Source: Rhizobium sp. LCM 4573 (GTDB lineage: Bacteria; Pseudomonadota; Alphaproteobacteria; Rhizobiales; Rhizobiaceae). Taken from it: a DNA stretch of 8,323 nucleotides. This document shows, one piece after another, positions 1-5,772 of this stretch. The notes beneath the pieces were generated by a model. The model ran no database searches, was not told the DNA's origin, and saw only the letters and a list, made by a program, of their open reading frames with translations. Where the stretch lies: contig NZ_MDDW01000001.1 of the NCBI RefSeq assembly GCF_001854865.1, positions 32,009 to 40,331 on the forward strand. The letters are read 5' to 3'. Positions within the stretch are counted from its first letter, which is position 1. Each line of letters starts with the position of its first letter. The translations under genes were made by a program, and so were the position numbers.

Positions 1-690
1 CGACATCCATGGAGCGAGCACCCGCTGGAGTTCATCAACGCTGGTCAGGCTGCCGTCCCAAGCTTCGGCAACGGTTACAGAGGCGGGTTTCGCCGACCGT
101 CCGCGGGCGAGCTTTTTTCGGTTCGGCCAGTTCAAGGTGCCAGGAATACGCCACACGTGCGCCACATCGCCGGTTCCGTGGTCGGACTGTGTAGCGCGCT
201 TCAAGGCTGCGGCGAGTGGCTTGGCATCTGATGGTGGTAGCGGCTTGTCGAAAAGAATAAAAGGTTGGAAATTCCCCGGCGACGTCTCCAGACGGAGACT
301 TTCCTCGATGGGAACGGTCCCCGCTCTGCCGGTATCCGCATCGAGATCGACGACAAGCCCTAGGACCGCGACGATGTCGGCCTCCCCGCCTCGCGTGCCC
401 CGTTTCAGCCCTTTGCGCATTACCTGCAGGCCTGTGAAGACGTTCGCGTTCGGAGTGTGAGCATGGGCCAGTACCGCATCCACCATGCCGTCTACATCGC
501 CTACGGCATGATGCGTTACAGTTCCTGGCGCGTCGTTGTTGCCGATAGGATCCGCCAAATAACAGGAGGTAACCAGCACGCCATCCACGCCTGCAGCGAG
601 CTGGTGCAACATTTCAACGTGGGTGCGGACGGCTGCCTGGTCGAACGACGGAAAGGAGCGATCAGGCGGCGTTTGCGGAAGTGGTGTCAT
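1..690 (-). CDS. RepB-family (archaeo-eukaryotic type) DNA primase, N-terminal part; runs off the left edge
   Basis: An open frame of 230 codons without a stop runs from an ATG at 690 to the window edge, so the C-terminal part is not visible. Seen: an acidic pair in V113-V-D-L-D-A-D119, then E135-T-S-P-G-N-F-Q142, then W180-R-I-P-G-T-L-N187 followed by a basic patch (N190 to K193). From family knowledge, this order (hhhDhD, TSPGNxQ, RxPGxxN) is that of the RepB-like primase domain found in plasmid and phage replication proteins, which makes the RNA or DNA primer for the element's own replication. An in-frame TAA lies 9 nt upstream of the ATG, so the start cannot be earlier. It overlaps the 93-aa gene by 29 nt, indicating translational coupling in one operon. 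A helicase domain may follow beyond the window, as in primase-helicase fusions, but that is not visible. Family call fairly sure; substrate and partners are inference. Confidence 0.77.
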   Translation of the reverse strand, partial: MTPLPQTPPDRSFPSFDQAAVRTHVEMLHQLAAGVDGVLVTSCYLADPIGNNDAPGTVTHHAVGDVDGMVDAVLAHAHTPNANVFTGLQVMRKGLKRGTRGGEADIVAVLGLVVDLDADTGRAGTVPIEESLRLETSPGNFQPFILFDKPLPPSDAKPLAAALKRATQSDHGTGDVAHVWRIPGTLNWPNRKKLARGRSAKPASVTVAEAWDGSLTSVDELQRVLAPWMS

Positions 691-943
691 TGGCTGTTAC
701 GTGCTCCGAATATATATTGGCAGCGGCTTCGGTGATTTCAGCGGCGGTACTCGGTGCAAATGTCACCGATCGGCGACCACCAAGGGCGGTGGGCGCGTAT
801 GTCAGCATGCGCCCGTCTGGCGCGCGCAACAGGCGCATCCCACAGATCCGGATGTCACCGGTGATCTGGAGATCAAACGTGGCTATAAGCGTCATCGTCC
901 CGCCGCCCGGATGAGCGGCGGGTGTCAGGTTCTGGATTTTCAT
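662..943 (-). CDS. Small SpoVG-like protein of the island (93 aa)
   Basis: The start ATG overlaps the stop of the upstream gene as ATGA (940-943), so it is translationally coupled, and its own 3' end overlaps the primase gene. Residues 19-78 (LIATFDLQITGDIRICGMRL, then PDG, a proline at 51, GGR and a final AANIY) follow the pattern I remember for the SpoVG fold: a strand 'AxaxhxL', a strand 'hhIxxhrh', 'dG...hhxP', an 'h.faP/hP' stretch and a C-terminal helix ending in Y. SpoVG is a small DNA/RNA-binding regulator, and SpoVG-like proteins occur in phage and island replication cassettes. The C-terminal 15 residues look disordered. M17 is an alternative start, but the ATGA overlap favours M1. 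The resemblance is by eye and not verified; a role beside the primase (nucleic-acid binding) is inference. Confidence 0.72.
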   Translation of the reverse strand: MKIQNLTPAAHPGGGTMTLIATFDLQITGDIRICGMRLLRAPDGRMLTYAPTALGGRRSVTFAPSTAAEITEAAANIYSEHVTANDTTSANAA

Positions 944-1368
944 TGCGCCACGAGCGCCAGTGTGAGCGGACCGAAGTCGCCTGCAGTACGGGCTCCGATC
1001 CGTGCGGCGAAGTAGCGGCCAACAATTTCGCGAGTATCATCTACTCGCTCGGCCACGCCGCACGCGCGAAGAAACGCATCCAAACGATCTGACCGCCGTC
1101 TCCCCTCCCGATCGGTCAGAAAAACAATCGTTAGGTTGCCGTCGCGATGTCCTGGTCCGACCGGCTCGGCTTCGACGGTCAGACAAGCTAGGTTGTCCTC
1201 AGCCTCGTTGATGCTTACGGATTTGACGCGCCAGCCGTACCAGCCTCGCACATTCGCCATACGAGCTGCAGCGGACCGCTCAACGCGAGCCACGAGATCG
1301 GGGTGTTCGCCCATCGTAAAGGCAATGACGCTACCCAAGCTTGGGCCCTGGACTCCGAAAATTGACAT
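940..1368 (-). CDS. Unrecognised island protein (142 aa), first gene of the primase operon
   Basis: I do not recognise this family with certainty. The start chosen is the ATG at 1368 (MSIFGVQG), preceded by AGGAGA five bases upstream; a longer frame starting at 1389 lacks such a site. The protein has a predicted alpha/beta core (residues 43-87, alternating hydrophobics, including N-L-T-I-V-F-L), then a 'RLDAFLRACGV...DDTREIVGRYFAARI' stretch at 95-124 (here abbreviated) and a hydrophobic end. That last arrangement, 'LxxFLxACGV ... hhGRxFxAxh', loosely recalls small phage proteins that sit beside replication genes and carry an OB-like barrel (DUF669 type), so a single-strand DNA-binding accessory role is conceivable. 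It heads a tightly coupled operon with the SpoVG-like and primase genes. Confident as a gene; function open. Confidence 0.8.
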   Translation of the reverse strand: MSIFGVQGPSLGSVIAFTMGEHPDLVARVERSAAARMANVRGWYGWRVKSVSINEAEDNLACLTVEAEPVGPGHRDGNLTIVFLTDREGRRRSDRLDAFLRACGVAERVDDTREIVGRYFAARIGARTAGDFGPLTLALVAQ

Positions 1369-1473
1369 GAGGTCTCCTCTCGCCGGCACAACAGCCGGTC
1401 GGCAAGTGGTTGATGGTGGTGGCGAGATCGGGCATGCCGACCGATTTTACTGCTTTCGGAAACTTCGCCCCTG

Positions 1474-1491
1474 CATTAGTGTTTACTAATG
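1474..1491. promoter_or_regulatory. Perfect 18-bp palindrome next to the ribosome binding site: candidate operator
   Basis: CATTAGT-GTTT-ACTAATG has perfect 7-bp arms (1474-1480 and 1485-1491) around a 4-base spacer. It ends one base before the AGGAGG (1492-1497) of the small plus-strand gene and lies about 106 bp upstream of the divergent minus-strand replication operon. The position suits binding of a dimeric repressor that could shut off the plus-strand gene and perhaps influence the divergent operon. A similar half site, GTTAGTAG, appears upstream of the alpA-like gene at 1922-1929. The binding protein is unknown; the operator role is inference. Confidence 0.45.
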
Positions 1492-1505
1492 AGGAGGAAG
1501 CTGAA

Positions 1506-1694
1506 ATGAAACACGTCGACAACCGGCAAGTACGTGTACCCGGTCCGCCACGCGATCACTGCGTTGAGAGTTCATGTGGCAAGGCCGGAATGAGCCAGAA
1601 GGAAACTCAGCGGATGCTGAAGCTCCTCGGCAAACGAGCGGCGATCCACGAACTTTCGATCAATGTGAAGGACCGACCGCCGAAGTTTCGTTAG
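1506..1694 (+). CDS. Small hypothetical island protein (62 aa)
   Basis: The start ATG at 1506 is preceded by AGGAGG eight bases upstream, the best ribosome binding site in the island; the frame extends upstream to 1410 but without a comparable site. The protein is basic. Its N-terminal half holds prolines and two cysteines (C19 and C24), followed by a helix-like stretch (M29 to L50, 'MSQKETQRMLKLLGKRAAIHEL') and a basic end. The helical part could be a DNA- or protein-binding segment, but I recognise no family. It is the only plus-strand gene of the island seen here, convergent with alpA (3 bases between stops), with a palindrome directly upstream. A small regulator is possible. The strong site and palindrome support a real gene; function unknown. 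Confidence 0.55.
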   Translation: MKHVDNRQVRVPGPPRDHCVESSCGKAGMSQKETQRMLKLLGKRAAIHELSINVKDRPPKFR

Positions 1695-1697
1695 TGG

Positions 1698-1904
1698 TTA
1701 GGCGGCCCTCGCGTCGATTTTCGCCCTGATCCAGGCGAGCACCTCAGATCTCACGAAAGCTACACGGCGCTCGCCGAGTTCGACCGAGACAGGGAAGCGT
1801 CCTTCGGCGCGATATCTGTTGAGCATCGTCCGGCTCATACTGGTGAGCCGGCAGGCTTCGTTCAGCGAAATCAAGGAGGGATAATTATCGTTTGCTACGT
1901 CCAT
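1698..1904 (-). CDS. AlpA-family excisionase/transcriptional regulator (68 aa)
   Basis: This is a single winged helix-turn-helix protein. Residues 11-33 (LISLNEACRLTSMSRTMLNR and on) form the helix-turn-helix that begins 'LhsxxEhxxlTxhSrtxhxR'; the wing 'GRFPVSVELGERRVAFVRSEV' lies at 35-55, ending in the W58-I-R signature typical of AlpA/MerR-like excisionases. Family members act as directionality factors for the neighbouring integrase or as activators of its gene in P4-like elements and phage-inducible islands. The start ATG at 1904 has GGAGA six bases upstream. It lies 75 bp downstream of the integrase on the same strand and is likely transcribed with it or from its own promoter in the gap. 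Length (68) is normal for the family. Binding to the island's att region is inference. Confidence 0.88.
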   Translation of the reverse strand: MDVANDNYPSLISLNEACRLTSMSRTMLNRYRAEGRFPVSVELGERRVAFVRSEVLAWIRAKIDARAA

Positions 1905-1933
1905 GCCATCTCCTTCTCGTTGTTAGTAGGGAG

Positions 1934-1962
1934 ACGCTGGTGGTTACATTGGCGACTGTCAA
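1934..1962 (-). promoter_or_regulatory. Weak candidate promoter for the alpA-like gene
   Basis: On the minus strand a perfect -35 hexamer TTGACA (1957-1962) lies in the integrase-alpA gap. Seventeen bases further the -10 position reads CAGCGT, a poor match, so activity would need an activator or a different -10. Offered only because the -35 is exact and the placement fits. Confidence 0.25.
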
Positions 1963-1979
1963 TATAGCCGTAATGGGAG

Positions 1980-3161
1980 CTACTTGCTGCTGAGGAAGTT
2001 CGCCCACGCCTGCATCAACTGCCTGCGCCGCTCTAGGGCATCAGACCTGGCGTAGGACCGCTCAACCGCATCCCCCACCGCATGCGCGAGGGCTGCCTCG
2101 GCAATCTCGCGGGGCGCGTGCGCAATTTCTGTCGACCAGTCGCGGAAGGTGCTCCGAAACCCGTGGACGGTGAAAGTTGATCCGCCGGCCGCAGAGAGGG
2201 CTTTGGCGAGGCTTGCGTCCGAGAGAGGCTTCTTGTCCCTCACCCCTGGGAAAACGTAATGGTTAACGGATTTCTTTTTCATATCTTCGAGCAGAGTTAC
2301 TGCTTGATCGGACAAGGGTACGCGGTGCGCCTTACCTGCCTTCGTCCGATCGGCAGGTATTGTCCAAATATTCTCTGTTAGATCAATTTCGGACCACACT
2401 GCACCCCTCGCCTCGCCGCTACGAACTGCAGTCAGGATGGTCAGCTCCAAAGCTCGTGCGGCTACGCCATCAATCTTGGCGAGTTTCGTCATGAACGCCG
2501 GCGTGTTAGCATACGGCATGGCCGCGTGATGCTTCCGCGAGGCAAGATCGTTCGGTTTGTGCAAAACGTGCTCTAAGTTGCCTTTCCAGGCGGCTGGGTT
2601 CTCGCCGGAACGATGTCCCTCGACCTTGGCAGCGTCTAGGACCCGCTCTATCGCCTCGCGTAGCTTTTCGGCCGTTTCCTGCTTCTCGCCCCACAGCGGA
2701 CGTAGCGTAGCGACTACATCAGTAACACCGATGCTGGCGATATCCTTCGCACGTAATGGCTTAGCGTGCGACCCTAGCAGGTTTCTCCACCTAGCCTCTG
2801 TTTTCGCCCCCCGCCAGCGACCAGCCTTTACAGCGGCATCTATGAAATCGTCGGCATACGCACCGAACGTGATGGCCTTCGGTGACGCTTCATCCGCCAC
2901 ACGCCTGGCCGCAAGCGGGTCGATCCCCTGCCTAACCAGCTTGCGAGCGTCCTCGGCTTTGTCTCGTGCTTCTGCGAGTCCAACCGAATGCAGCGGCCCC
3001 AGCCCCATCTCGCGTCTCCGACCCGCGAATGTGTAGGCGAAGATCCAATACCGGCCATTACCCTTTGCCACGAGATACAGACCGCCTCCGTCGCGCAGCT
3101 TCTTCGCCTTGCTGGCGGCAATCGATTTCACCGTCAGCAGGTTCTTGGTATGGCTCCCCAT
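1980..3161 (-). CDS. P4-type tyrosine recombinase (site-specific integrase)
   Basis: It inserts and, with an excisionase, excises the element at its attachment site. Residue numbers here count from a GTG at 3176. Domains: arm-DNA-binding DUF4102-like region (about 14-95, with 'LRDGGGLYLV' and 'WIFAYTFAGRRREMGLG'), a helical core-binding domain (about 100-195), and the catalytic domain (about 215-390). The catalytic set is complete: R252 (TAVRSGEARG), K279, H338 and R341 (HGFRSTFRDW), H365 (LAHAVGD) and nucleophile Y375 (ERSYARSD). I prefer the ATG at 3161, which has GGGGAAG a suitable distance upstream and gives 393 aa; the GTG at 3176 would give 398 aa. Length is usual for the family. The gene lies next to the tRNA-end remnant at 3306-3323, as expected for P4-type integrases, which favour tRNA 3' ends. 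It appears intact and probably active. Confidence 0.95.
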   Translation of the reverse strand: MGSHTKNLLTVKSIAASKAKKLRDGGGLYLVAKGNGRYWIFAYTFAGRRREMGLGPLHSVGLAEARDKAEDARKLVRQGIDPLAARRVADEASPKAITFGAYADDFIDAAVKAGRWRGAKTEARWRNLLGSHAKPLRAKDIASIGVTDVVATLRPLWGEKQETAEKLREAIERVLDAAKVEGHRSGENPAAWKGNLEHVLHKPNDLASRKHHAAMPYANTPAFMTKLAKIDGVAARALELTILTAVRSGEARGAVWSEIDLTENIWTIPADRTKAGKAHRVPLSDQAVTLLEDMKKKSVNHYVFPGVRDKKPLSDASLAKALSAAGGSTFTVHGFRSTFRDWSTEIAHAPREIAEAALAHAVGDAVERSYARSDALERRRQLMQAWANFLSSK

Positions 3162-3168
3162 CGAATTC

Positions 3169-3187
3169 TTCCCCACAATTTCCCCAC
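3169..3187. repeat. Helically phased direct repeat TTCCCCAC at the integrase start
   Basis: TTCCCCAC occurs at 3169-3176 and again at 3180-3187, 11 bp apart, that is about one helical turn, overlapping the start region of the integrase gene. Such phased short repeats could be arm-type sites for the integrase or sites of autoregulation, but part of the match is also the integrase ribosome binding site, so it may be coincidental. Confidence 0.35.
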
Positions 3188-3196
3188 TTTAAGGGT

Positions 3197-3233
3197 GTGC
3201 GCTATATTTGCGCACTATGGTTAGAATAGTCAA
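3197..3233 (-). promoter_or_regulatory. Candidate integrase promoter overlapping an inverted repeat
   Basis: On the minus strand TTGACT (3228-3233) and AAATAT (3204-3209) are 18 bases apart, a reasonable promoter about 45 bp upstream of the integrase start. The -10 element lies inside the spacer of a perfect inverted repeat, GTGCGC (3197-3202) and GCGCAC (3210-3215). A protein bound to this repeat would block or reposition polymerase, so it is a good candidate operator for control of the integrase gene. Confidence 0.4.
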
Positions 3234-3305
3234 GCATCACCATGAAATAACACAATTTTCTCGGATGAGAATTACCATCATGGAGCAATATGGGCATTAA
3301 AAATT

Positions 3306-3323
3306 ATCCGACCCGGGGAGCCA
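3306..3323 (+). other. tRNA 3'-end remnant: likely attachment site (attR) of the island
   Basis: ATCCGACCCGGGGAGCCA fits tRNA positions 59-76: the end of the T-loop (AT), the 3' strand of the T-stem (CCGAC), the 3' strand of the acceptor stem (CCGGGGA), discriminator G and CCA. No upstream tRNA body is present: the sequence before it (TTAAAAATT) is AT-rich and does not continue the T-loop. From general knowledge, P4-type integrases recombine in tRNA 3' ends and leave such a fragment at one junction. An acceptor starting TCCCCGG with U1:A72 and G73 suggests tRNA-Asn. The intact tRNA should lie at the other end of the element, left of the window. The 138 bp between integrase and this site would hold the remaining attP arm sites. 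Confidence 0.65.
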
Positions 3324-3354
3324 GTTTTTCCAGCTAGATAGCTGATATTATTGC

Positions 3355-3390
3355 AGGAGTTGGATCGCCGATCCAGCTCCTTAATTTTTT
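3355..3390 (+). terminator. Strong Rho-independent terminator, probably of the interrupted tRNA gene
   Basis: A 12-bp stem (3355-3366 with 3370-3381, one T-G wobble, 3-base loop GCC) is followed by TAATTTTTT on the plus strand. No plus-strand gene ends nearby. It lies 31 bases after the CCA of the tRNA remnant, so it fits as the native terminator of the tRNA gene that the island split. Confidence 0.75.
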
Positions 3391-3411
3391 CCGCCTACCC
3401 TTCGAATATTG

Positions 3412-3453
3412 GCGCAAAAAGAAACCCCGCCAGCAGAGGGCGGGGTTTTCCTT
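3412..3453 (-). terminator. Rho-independent terminator of pepP
   Basis: A perfect 10-bp stem (AAACCCCGCC 3422-3431 with 3439-3448, 7-base loop) lies about 50 bases downstream of the pepP stop. On the minus strand it is followed by CTTTTT. The plus strand also has TTTT after the stem, so it may stop transcription both ways and shield pepP from the island side. Confidence 0.85.
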
Positions 3454-3502
3454 ACGCAGTCCCATGCAGCTCGCCGCGGGCAAAGCCCATGGCGTGGCGG
3501 TG

Positions 3503-5338
3503 TCACGCCTCAAGCGGCTCGGTGGCCCCGATGAGCCATTCGCGAACAGCCTCGTTCTCGATCAGAGGCAACAGCTTTTCGCGCGTCTCTGCGTGATAGT
3601 CATTGAGCCAGGAAAGCTCCTCGCCGGTCAGCAGTTCCGGCAGGACCAGCCGCCTGTCGATCGGGCACCAGGTCAGCGTCTCGAAGGAGCGCATGGGCAC
3701 GTCGCCGCCCTCGATCTCCTCCGCCTCCCGCACGAAGACGAGATTCTCGATGCGGATGCCGTAGGCGCCAGGGCGATAGTAGCCGGGTTCGTTGGAAAGA
3801 ATCATGCCGGGCAGCAGTTCCTGCGTGGAAAGCCGCGAAATGCGCTGCGGCCCCTCGTGGACGGAAAGATATGATCCAACGCCATGGCCGGTTCCATGCG
3901 CGAAATCGCCGCCCGCCTTCCAGAGCGCGATGCGGGCAAGAGGATCGAGATCGCAGCCGCGCGTGCCCTTCGGAAAACGCGCGGTGCTGATGGCGATCAT
4001 GCCCTTCAGAACCAGGGTGAAGAAGCGCTTACGCTCGGCCGGCACGGCGCCGATCGCCACGGTGCGCGTGATGTCGGTGGTGCCGTTGATATATTGCGCG
4101 CCCGAATCGATGAGGAATAGTTCGCCGGCATTGATCGGCCGATCCGTCTCCGTCGTTACCCGATAATGCATGATGGCGGCGTGCTCGCCGGCGCCGGAAA
4201 TCGTATCGAAGGAAATATCGCGCAGCGGGTTCTGCATGTTCTGGCCGACGCGCACGCGCGTGGCCTCCAGCGCCTTCACCGCCTGGATTTCCGTCACCTT
4301 TCCGGGCTGCTGCTGGTCAAGCCAGTAGAGGAATTCGACCATAGCGGCACCATCCTGCAGATGCGCCTGGCTCGACCCCTCGAGCTCCGCCTTGTTCTTG
4401 CAGGCTCGCGCCAGCTTGGCGGGATCGTTCGTTTCCACGACCTCACCGCCGGCCGATTTGATGGCCGTGATCAGCGCGAACGGCGCGAGGTCGGGATCGA
4501 CAATTATCCTGCCGCCATCCGCCGCCACGCGCGCAAGCCGGGCGGCAAATTCGTCCGGCTGGCGCTGCACCGCGAGCTGAGCCAAATAGGCGGCGCTCTC
4601 GATGCCCGTCTTCAATCGGTCGAGGAAGATTTCCGGCTTGCCTTCCGCCGGAATGATGGCACGCGACAAGGGATGAGGCGTGTGGGGCACGTCGTCGCCG
4701 CGGATATTGAATATCCATGCCACCGACGAGGGATCGGTGACCAGAACGGCGGACGCCTCCTTTTCCCTCACGAGCGAGACGATTTCGGCAATCTTGTCCT
4801 TGGCAAGCTTGCCCGCATGCTCCTCCTTCTGGATAGCGACCGCGCCCAACGGCTCGGCCGGGCGATCGCTCCAGAGCTGGTCGACCGGATTGGCGGAAAG
4901 GAGGACGAGCGAGCCGCCGATGCCGACCAGCGCCTTCTCCAGTTTGCGCACCTCGGCCGGCGAATGCAGCCAGGGATCGATACCGAGTCGGAAGCCCTTC
5001 GCTGCGTTCTTCGGCAGCCAGAGATGCGGCGGCTCGTTGACGAGGTCGCCGCCGGTGAACACCGTTCCGTCCACCTGCTCGGCGAGCTGGGTCACGTAAC
5101 GCCCATCGACGAAGACGATCGCTTGGGCGTGGGTAATCAGCGCCACACCCGCAGACCCCGTAAAGCCGGTGAGCCATGAGAGCCGCTCGGCCGAAGCAGG
5201 CACGTATTCGCCCTGGTATTCGTCGGCGCGCGGCACGAGGAAACCATCTATACCGAGATCGGCAAACCGCCCCCGCAAAGCCGTGACCCGTTCGCGGCCG
5301 AATTGCGGGGAGGATTTCGTTTCGAAAGACTGGAACAT
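3503..5338 (-). CDS. pepP: Xaa-Pro aminopeptidase (aminopeptidase P, M24 family, three-domain form)
   Basis: It removes the N-terminal residue from peptides whose second residue is proline, in the cytoplasm, as part of peptide turnover. At 611 aa it is the long, three-domain form related to eukaryotic XPNPEP1: two creatinase-like N-terminal domains (about 13-150 and 158-315), then the pita-bread catalytic domain (about 325-545) and a C-terminal extension (to 611). The five metal ligands for two Mn2+ ions are visible: D411 (LIDSG), D422 (TTDITRT), H485 (HGTGHGVGSY), E517 (SNEPGYY) and E531 (RIENL). H391 (IMHYR) and H494 (VHEGP) fit the substrate-side histidines. The ATG at 5338 has only a weak ribosome site (GGA). 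It is divergent from the DUF1127 gene and ends with its own terminator, so is probably a single-gene unit. Complete; function firm. Confidence 0.95.
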   Translation of the reverse strand: MFQSFETKSSPQFGRERVTALRGRFADLGIDGFLVPRADEYQGEYVPASAERLSWLTGFTGSAGVALITHAQAIVFVDGRYVTQLAEQVDGTVFTGGDLVNEPPHLWLPKNAAKGFRLGIDPWLHSPAEVRKLEKALVGIGGSLVLLSANPVDQLWSDRPAEPLGAVAIQKEEHAGKLAKDKIAEIVSLVREKEASAVLVTDPSSVAWIFNIRGDDVPHTPHPLSRAIIPAEGKPEIFLDRLKTGIESAAYLAQLAVQRQPDEFAARLARVAADGGRIIVDPDLAPFALITAIKSAGGEVVETNDPAKLARACKNKAELEGSSQAHLQDGAAMVEFLYWLDQQQPGKVTEIQAVKALEATRVRVGQNMQNPLRDISFDTISGAGEHAAIMHYRVTTETDRPINAGELFLIDSGAQYINGTTDITRTVAIGAVPAERKRFFTLVLKGMIAISTARFPKGTRGCDLDPLARIALWKAGGDFAHGTGHGVGSYLSVHEGPQRISRLSTQELLPGMILSNEPGYYRPGAYGIRIENLVFVREAEEIEGGDVPMRSFETLTWCPIDRRLVLPELLTGEELSWLNDYHAETREKLLPLIENEAVREWLIGATEPLEA

Positions 5339-5598
5339 GGCTTTATCCGGAAAGAGATGACGATTCCGCAGGAGGGATGATCATCACGTTAGCCTATTTT
5401 TCGGCCCGGAGGCCAGCCACACCTGAAATGCCGCCGGTTTGTGCAGGCGCTAACGCCAAGCAGTGTCTTAATTGGCATCCTATGCGCTGAATGCATAACA
5501 CCTTTGATATCAGCCCCCTCACTGAGCACCTCGGAAATCCATATATTCAAATCATCGAACGGGCGCCGAACAAGGCCCGTCATCAGAGGAACAACCCG
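5339..5598. other. Divergent promoter region between pepP and the DUF1127 gene
   Basis: This 260-bp stretch must carry promoters for both flanking genes. I find no convincing sigma-70 pair. CCATAT at 5539-5544 resembles an alphaproteobacterial RpoH -10 element, which would fit stress-induced DUF1127/RNA loci, but no CTTG-type -35 is seen at the right distance. Small palindromes occur at 5377-5386 (GATGATCATC) and at 5481-5497 (TATGC arms). No gene is supported here. Confidence 0.35.
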
Positions 5599-5772
5599 AT
5601 GGCCAACTCTTTCTTCCGCAATGCCTTCCAGCGCGTTGTCGAGGCACGCGAACGTCAGGCCAGCCGCTACGTCAACGGCGCCCTTCTCAGCCTCGACGAC
5701 GAGACGCTGAAGGGCCTTGGCACCAGCCGTGAAGAACTGCGCCGCAAGGGCGCATCCAGCTACGTATTCTGA
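5599..5772 (+). CDS. DUF1127 (YjiS-like) small protein, probable RNA-binding partner of the downstream sRNA
   Basis: The 57-aa protein is basic with an amphipathic N-terminal helix (F5 to R23) and a DUF1127 core at 24-50: 'RYVNGALLSLDDETLKGLGT' and then SREELRRKG, matching the family pattern 'L..LdDr.L.DiG.sR.eir'. The start ATG at 5599 has AGAGGA eight bases upstream; an in-frame upstream extension to 5491 has no such site and does not resemble the family. In Rhodobacter a DUF1127 protein (CcaF1) is co-transcribed with CCUCCUCCC-containing CcsR RNAs and binds RNA. Here, too, three CTCCTCCC motifs and a terminator follow directly, so a shared transcript is likely. Oddity: its last codons and stop form one strand of the RNA's outer stem. 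Rhizobial DUF1127 proteins have also been tied to phosphate and polyamine physiology, so the exact role is open. Confidence 0.88.
   Translation: MANSFFRNAFQRVVEARERQASRYVNGALLSLDDETLKGLGTSREELRRKGASSYVF

Noticed and set aside
137..1015. Plus-strand frames at the left end
   Set aside because: They overlap the minus-strand primase and SpoVG-like genes, which have motifs, ribosome site or coupling overlaps; the plus frames have none.
2557..3036. 159-codon plus-strand frame
   Set aside because: Antisense to the integrase catalytic and core domains; Ser/Ala/Arg-rich composition typical of shadow frames.
4166..5179. 337-codon plus-strand open frame
   Set aside because: It lies antisense inside pepP, whose catalytic residues are all in place; long antisense frames are expected in GC-rich genes. 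The product resembles nothing.
5475..5490. Sigma-54-like TGGCAT-N5-GCGC sequence
   Set aside because: GG and GC are 10 bases apart but the TTGC element is missing; not enough to call.
5377..5493. Short plus-strand frame after AGGAGG (MIITLAYF...)
   Set aside because: Only one base separates AGGAGG from ATG, too close for initiation, and the 37-aa product has no recognisable features.
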